From: Spirochaetaceae bacterium
Lineage (GTDB): Bacteria > Spirochaetota > Spirochaetia > DSM-2461
Direction of reading: 5' to 3'
Assembly: GCA_016342385.1 (NCBI GenBank)
Contig: JAEINM010000115.1
Coordinates: forward strand, 1 to 10,321
Length of the DNA stretch: 10,321 nucleotides
Below the pieces are notes generated by a model that saw nothing but the letters and a program-made list of their open reading frames with translations, searched no databases and had not been told where the DNA came from. Positions within the stretch are counted from its first letter, which is position 1, and each line of letters starts with the position of its first letter. Positions 7,400-10,321 of this stretch are shown in pieces. The position numbers were made by a program, and so were the translations under genes.

Positions 7400-7997
7400 A
7401 TACTGGAAAGTTCTCAATGATTTTGAGGATTTCATGAATGATAGATTTAGACGTGAAGGCAGGGACATTCCACATTTCAAGATGAATCTTAAAACAATAG
7501 TTCCCCTTGATCCGGCTCAATGCACAGCCTGTTTTCTCCATGAACATAATTCACTCAGATCTCCTGTTTTGGGAGAGGGGCAAAAAAAACTGCTTATTAT
7601 CAATAGAGCTCTGCCAAAAATACTGACAGAGAAGGGAATCCATTTTACACCGGAAGAGGGGAGTTCTATTTCAAAATGGCTCGAGGCAATCGGTCTGGAT
7701 CTTCAATTGGACTGTAAAATAATTCCTCTTGTTTTCTGTCCTGTAAAAGATCCAATTCATCCCGATCGGGAGGCTGTCGATAGCTGTTCATCATATATTG
7801 ACAGATCTCTTGAAGAGACAAATCCGAAAGCAGTGCTTATTCTCGGCATGGAAGCAGAAGAGTTGATTTCATCTAACCTGAAAAATTTCCCCCTGTTCAT
7901 CTCTCCTCATCCTTCAGACGTCCTCATCGATCCATCTTTGAAACGTCCTGTCTGGGAGATTCTTAAAAAACTGAAGGGAGTTGTTGTTGACGGATAA
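7374..7997 (+). CDS. Divergent uracil-DNA glycosylase family 4-like protein, 207 aa, catalytic motif lost
   Basis: The best reading is a degenerate member of the iron-sulfur uracil-DNA glycosylase superfamily. Cysteines at 50, 53, 122 and 138 (CxxC, about 68 residues, Cys, 15 residues, Cys) match the family 4 cluster-ligand spacing. The middle follows the family: LLIINRALPKIL, then SSISKWLEAIGLD, VFCPVKDPIHPDREAVDSC, PKAVLILGMEAEELI and finally SPHPSDVLIDPSLKRPVWEILKKL. That last segment retains the His-Pro-Ser of motif B at 179-181. The catalytic motif A (GEAPG/GEGPG plus acidic residue) is replaced by INRALP, so base excision as in known family 4 enzymes is unlikely or altered. About 45 extra N-terminal residues are helical and charged. 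AAGG at 7364-7367 is 6 nt before the ATG. It overlaps truA by 26 nt and priA by about 11 nt, which suggests a DNA-related role. Family placement is from motif alignment by eye. Confidence 0.68.
   Translation: MKQKQIFTEYWKVLNDFEDFMNDRFRREGRDIPHFKMNLKTIVPLDPAQCTACFLHEHNSLRSPVLGEGQKKLLIINRALPKILTEKGIHFTPEEGSSISKWLEAIGLDLQLDCKIIPLVFCPVKDPIHPDREAVDSCSSYIDRSLEETNPKAVLILGMEAEELISSNLKNFPLFISPHPSDVLIDPSLKRPVWEILKKLKGVVVDG
7974..7980 (+). promoter_or_regulatory. Ribosome binding site that fixes the priA start
   Basis: AAGGGAG is followed immediately by three TTG codons at 7981, 7984 and 7987. Only the third gives a usual 6-nt spacing; the first would touch the ribosome site itself. The third TTG, encoding MTDNLVEVAF, is therefore the likeliest start. 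Confidence 0.6.
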
Positions 7998-9942
7998 TCT
8001 CGTCGAAGTAGCTTTTAACATACCTCTAAATCAGAGCTTCACCTACATGAACAACACAGGGAAAGATGTTCAGACCGGATGCCGGGTTTCTGCTCCATTC
8101 GGGAAAAGAACTCTAACCGGCTGGGTTATCGGAATCCCTGAAAAAGAGCCACAGGGTTTTGCCCTGAAGGAAATAGACCGGGTTGTAGACTCGGAACCAC
8201 TTTTTAATGAGTCTACGCTGAAACTGGCCAGTTGGCTTTCATCATTATCTCTCTGTTCTTTGGGAGAAGCCCTTGCTATCATGCTTCCGGGAGGACGACA
8301 GGAAAAGGATATCCCCGCACTGGGACTCGATGATCCTGCGGATAAATCGGGAAAAATCGAGCTTTCCGAAGAACAGCATTATGCCGTTAAGACGATTCTT
8401 GAGAGAGAGGGAGAGATGTTTTATCTCTATGGTATTACCGGTTCGGGGAAAACTGAAGTTTTCCTTAAAGCAGCAGGAGAGGTTCTTGCGAAGGGACAAT
8501 CTGTTATCTATCTTGTTCCCGAAATATCTCTGACTCATCAGCTTGTTGATGTTATAAAGAATCGTTTTGACTGTGGTAGTGCAGTCCTCCACTCTCATTT
8601 GACCCCTTCTCAGAAGTTGAAAGAATGGAGGAGAATTCAGAGTGGAGAAGCTTCTCTTGTCATCGGAGCCAGGAGTGCTGTATTTGCGCCAGTAGAAAAT
8701 CTGGGTCTTATTATAATCGATGAAGAACATGAGAACTCCTATAAAGCCGGATCTACTCCACGGTATCACGGGAGGCAGGTGGCTATGCGCCGCTGTAAGA
8801 GTACTAAAGCTACTCTGCTAATGGGCAGTGCCACTCCCTCAGTTGAAGCCTGGCATCTTATGAAAAAAAAAGTAATTCAGAGATTGAATCTGAGCAGAAG
8901 ACTCGCCGGCGGAGGACTGCCAGAAATCAATATAATCGATATGAAAGGAGAAAAAGGTCTATTATCTCCCCCTCTCATTGATGCAATAAGAGAAACTCAT
9001 TCCAAGGGGAAACAGACGATTCTCTTTCTCAACAGGCGGGGATTCTCCTATTTCTTTCACTGCCACAGCTGCGGTTATGAAATGAAGTGTAGAAACTGTT
9101 CCGTCTCTCTTACCTATCATAAGAATAGTGATTTTATGGTTTGTCACTACTGCGGATACAAAACCAGACCAGTTCAGACCTGCCCGGACTGTTCTTCTCT
9201 TGATGTGGGATATTCAGGATTCGGAACAGAACAAATAGAAGATGAAGTTCAGCGTCTTTTCCCCGATCTGACAGTGAGCCGTCTCGATACCGATAGTGCC
9301 TCAAAGAAAGGTGTAATGCAGAAAACTTTGACATCTTTCAGGAAGGGTGAAATTGATATTCTTCTTGGAACACAGATGGTTGCCAAAGGATTGAATTTCC
9401 CCGGAGTCAGTCTTGTGGGAATCGTTTTAGCTGATACAGGATTAAATCTGCCGGATTTCAGAGCTTCGGAGCGGACTTTCTCTCTCATTGTTCAGGTCGC
9501 CGGACGAGCCGGTCGATATTCCGATGACGGCAGAGTCTTTATTCAGACTTTTAAGCCAGGAACAGATGCAGTCCGTCTGGCCGCTGAGGGCAAAATAGAG
9601 GAATTTTATGAGAAAGAGCTGGGATTACGGGATATTCTTGAATTTCCGCCTTTCTGTCGTCTATTCCGCATAGTCTTCCGCGGGAAAAGAATATCTACAG
9701 TAAAAGAAACAGCTTTTTATTTCTCGAAAGAGATCATAAAAAATAAAAATCATGAATTTGAGCTTCTTGGCCCTTCAGAATGCCCACTTTCTGTCATTTC
9801 GGGAAATCACCGATACCAGATTCTACTTCGGACTAAAGAGTTTTCTAAAACCCACAGTCTTCTGAATTACATATACAGAAACAGTAAAACCCCCTCTTCT
9901 ATTTACTGTGAGATCGATATTGATCCCGTTTCTCTACTATAA
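7987..9942 (+). CDS. priA: Primosomal replication restart helicase PriA, 651 aa, TTG start
   Basis: PriA recognises stalled or repaired replication forks, unwinds the lagging arm 3' to 5' using ATP and starts reloading of the replicative helicase. Counting from the TTG at 7987, the N-terminal 3'-end/DNA-binding domain (about 1-105) precedes a superfamily 2 helicase core with Walker A GITGSGKT (149-156), DEEH (245-248) and GSATPS (280-285). An eight-cysteine zinc module follows at 359, 362, 368, 371, 386, 389, 399 and 402. The second helicase lobe carries GTQMVAKGLNFP and the arginine motif QVAGRAGR (503-510). The C-terminal domain with PLSVISGNHRYQILLR is present. At 651 aa it is shorter than E. 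coli PriA (732) but complete; the shortening lies mainly in the region between the N-terminal domain and Walker A. The start was chosen by ribosome-site spacing; 7981 is the alternative. It ends the eight-gene run. Confidence 0.96.
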   Translation: MTDNLVEVAFNIPLNQSFTYMNNTGKDVQTGCRVSAPFGKRTLTGWVIGIPEKEPQGFALKEIDRVVDSEPLFNESTLKLASWLSSLSLCSLGEALAIMLPGGRQEKDIPALGLDDPADKSGKIELSEEQHYAVKTILEREGEMFYLYGITGSGKTEVFLKAAGEVLAKGQSVIYLVPEISLTHQLVDVIKNRFDCGSAVLHSHLTPSQKLKEWRRIQSGEASLVIGARSAVFAPVENLGLIIIDEEHENSYKAGSTPRYHGRQVAMRRCKSTKATLLMGSATPSVEAWHLMKKKVIQRLNLSRRLAGGGLPEINIIDMKGEKGLLSPPLIDAIRETHSKGKQTILFLNRRGFSYFFHCHSCGYEMKCRNCSVSLTYHKNSDFMVCHYCGYKTRPVQTCPDCSSLDVGYSGFGTEQIEDEVQRLFPDLTVSRLDTDSASKKGVMQKTLTSFRKGEIDILLGTQMVAKGLNFPGVSLVGIVLADTGLNLPDFRASERTFSLIVQVAGRAGRYSDDGRVFIQTFKPGTDAVRLAAEGKIEEFYEKELGLRDILEFPPFCRLFRIVFRGKRISTVKETAFYFSKEIIKNKNHEFELLGPSECPLSVISGNHRYQILLRTKEFSKTHSLLNYIYRNSKTPSSIYCEIDIDPVSLL

Positions 9943-9962
9943 TCTTTTCCTTTTTTTTCTCA

Positions 9963-9993
9963 TTGACATTTTTGTGCCACAATTGCTTCTTAT
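9963..9993 (+). promoter_or_regulatory. Candidate sigma-70-type promoter for the acidic repeat protein gene
   Basis: A perfect TTGACA at 9963-9968 is followed by TCTTAT at 9988-9993 (4 of 6 consensus matches) after a 19-nt spacer, slightly longer than ideal. The T-rich region 9944-9960 lies just upstream. Transcription would start near 10000, leaving a leader of about 50 nt. It is the only good -35 box in the 107-nt gap after priA, so the repeat gene is probably a separate transcription unit. Another reading is TATAAT at 9938-9943, but it lacks a matching -35. Confidence 0.45.
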
Positions 9994-10002
9994 TTTTGAA
10001 TT

Positions 10003-10023
10003 GAAGAGGGGAGGAATCCCTTC
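10003..10023 (+). promoter_or_regulatory. Weak leader hairpin near the predicted transcript 5' end
   Basis: GAA-GA-GGG at 10003-10010 can pair with CCCTTC at 10018-10023 around the loop GAGGAAT, with a two-base bulge. If the promoter at 9963 is correct, this folds at the extreme 5' end of the mRNA and might protect it. The stem is only six base pairs, so this is tentative. Confidence 0.2.
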
Positions 10024-10037
10024 GCAGTTAATTTATT

Positions 10038-10043
10038 AAGGAG
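10038..10043 (+). promoter_or_regulatory. Strong Shine-Dalgarno of the acidic repeat protein gene
   Basis: AAGGAG is a perfect Shine-Dalgarno core six bases before the ATG at 10050. It is the strongest ribosome site in the window and fixes the start of the terminal partial gene. It suggests efficient translation. Confidence 0.75.
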
Positions 10044-10049
10044 AAAAGA

Positions 10050-10321
10050 ATGAAAGACAAAAATGAGAATTCCATCAATTTTCAGACACCTTTAAATGTG
10101 GTGATTATGGTAGTAGCACTGCTTATTTTACCCCAGACTTTGCTGGCCAGAGGTGCACGGGATATGGACATCGATGATTGGGAACAACAGAGTGAGCAGG
10201 TCCGGGAGGAAAATCGTCTGGGAGAGGAATCGGGAGATGGTGAAATGCTCAGAGAGGAGGTCCGTGAGGAGAATCGTCTGGGAGAGGAATCGGGAGATGG
10301 TGAAATGCTCAGAGAGGAGGT
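10050..10321 (+). CDS. Exported acidic tandem-repeat protein, 5' part; 3' end outside window
   Basis: I do not recognise the family. The first 90 residues are visible. A hydrophilic start (MKDKNENSINFQTP) is followed by a hydrophobic stretch at about 15-32 (LNVVIMVVALLILPQTLL) and Ala33, which reads as a signal peptide or an N-terminal anchor. No lipobox cysteine is seen. A short acidic linker (RGARDMDIDDWEQQSEQ) leads into two complete 20-residue repeats, VREENRLGEESGDGEMLREE, at 51-70 and 71-90, and the first bases of a third. Each repeat has seven Glu, one Asp and three Arg (net about -5), with a Gly-rich centre between charged, probably helical ends. The layout (exported, acidic, 60-bp units) recalls Treponema pallidum Arp, but the repeat sequence differs, so homology is not claimed. 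A role at the surface or in the periplasm is inference. The gene has a good ribosome site and its own likely promoter, and is not coupled to priA. Confidence 0.8.
   Translation, partial: MKDKNENSINFQTPLNVVIMVVALLILPQTLLARGARDMDIDDWEQQSEQVREENRLGEESGDGEMLREEVREENRLGEESGDGEMLREE
10200..10321 (+). repeat. 60-bp in-frame tandem repeat, at least two copies, running off the right edge
   Basis: Unit 1 (10200-10259) and unit 2 (10260-10319) match at 58 of 60 positions. The differences, G10205/T10265 and A10211/G10271, are both third-codon, synonymous changes (CGG/CGT and GAA/GAG). The bases GT at 10320-10321 begin a third unit. The unit is a whole number of codons, so copy-number changes keep the frame. 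There are no spacers, so this is not a CRISPR array. Confidence 0.95.

Noticed and set aside
8245..8769. Minus-strand open frame of 174 codons inside priA
   Set aside because: It is fully antisense to the helicase core of PriA, its composition is not protein-like and no motif is seen.
9938..9943. Perfect TATAAT overlapping the priA stop codon as a -10 box
   Set aside because: The position 17 nt upstream reads CGATAT, and the nearest TTGATC leaves only a 12-nt spacer, so no workable -35 is present; chance in AT-rich sequence is likely.
9943..9960. T-rich tract after priA as an intrinsic terminator
   Set aside because: There is no GC-rich inverted repeat directly before the T-run, so it does not meet the pattern of an intrinsic terminator.
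10200..10321. CRISPR-like array
   Set aside because: The 60-bp units are directly adjacent with no variable spacers and are in frame with a coding sequence.

Overview
The window looks like a chromosomal housekeeping segment of a free-living or host-associated spirochaete (Spirochaeta/Treponema-like). Three things suggest this: the order cdaA-ybbR-acpS-DUF2225-truA-UDG-like-priA, which as I remember it resembles the Borrelia burgdorferi BB0008-BB0014 block; a ParE/ParC pair of the Bacteroidetes/spirochaete type; and moderate GC with uniform codon use. This is inference from gene order and protein motifs; no database search was possible. Every gene lies on the + strand. I saw no tRNA, rRNA, CRISPR array, IS element or phage gene.

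Positions 1-2793 hold topoisomerase IV. The parE gene is cut by the left edge, and parC starts on the last base of the parE stop codon. Both subunits carry non-standard residues at the positions that govern fluoroquinolone binding (Gln in the ParE EGxSA motif; Ala at both hot spots of ParC). A short gap (2794-2846) contains a strong palindrome that looks like a REP-type element and may even supply the parC stop codon.

Positions 2847-9942 form a tightly packed run of eight genes with no intergenic base: folP (dihydropteroate synthase), cdaA (diadenylate cyclase making c-di-AMP), cdaR/ybbR (its membrane partner), acpS (holo-ACP synthase), a DUF2225 zinc-ribbon-like protein, truA (tRNA pseudouridine synthase), a divergent uracil-DNA-glycosylase-like protein, and priA (replication restart helicase). 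Each start overlaps the previous stop by 1 to 26 nt, so translational coupling is likely throughout. The run ties folate synthesis, second-messenger signalling, acyl carrier activation, tRNA modification and DNA restart/repair into one expression unit. The UDG-like protein keeps four cysteines spaced as in iron-sulfur family 4 UDGs but has lost the N-terminal catalytic motif.

Positions 9943-10049 are a promoter-like, AT-rich leader with a perfect TTGACA box and a strong Shine-Dalgarno. It precedes an exported, very acidic protein (10050 to the right edge) built from near-identical 60-bp (20-residue) tandem repeats. The architecture recalls the 60-bp repeats of the Treponema pallidum acidic repeat protein Arp, although the repeat sequence is different. 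This repeat protein and the degenerate UDG-like protein are the most notable items in the window.
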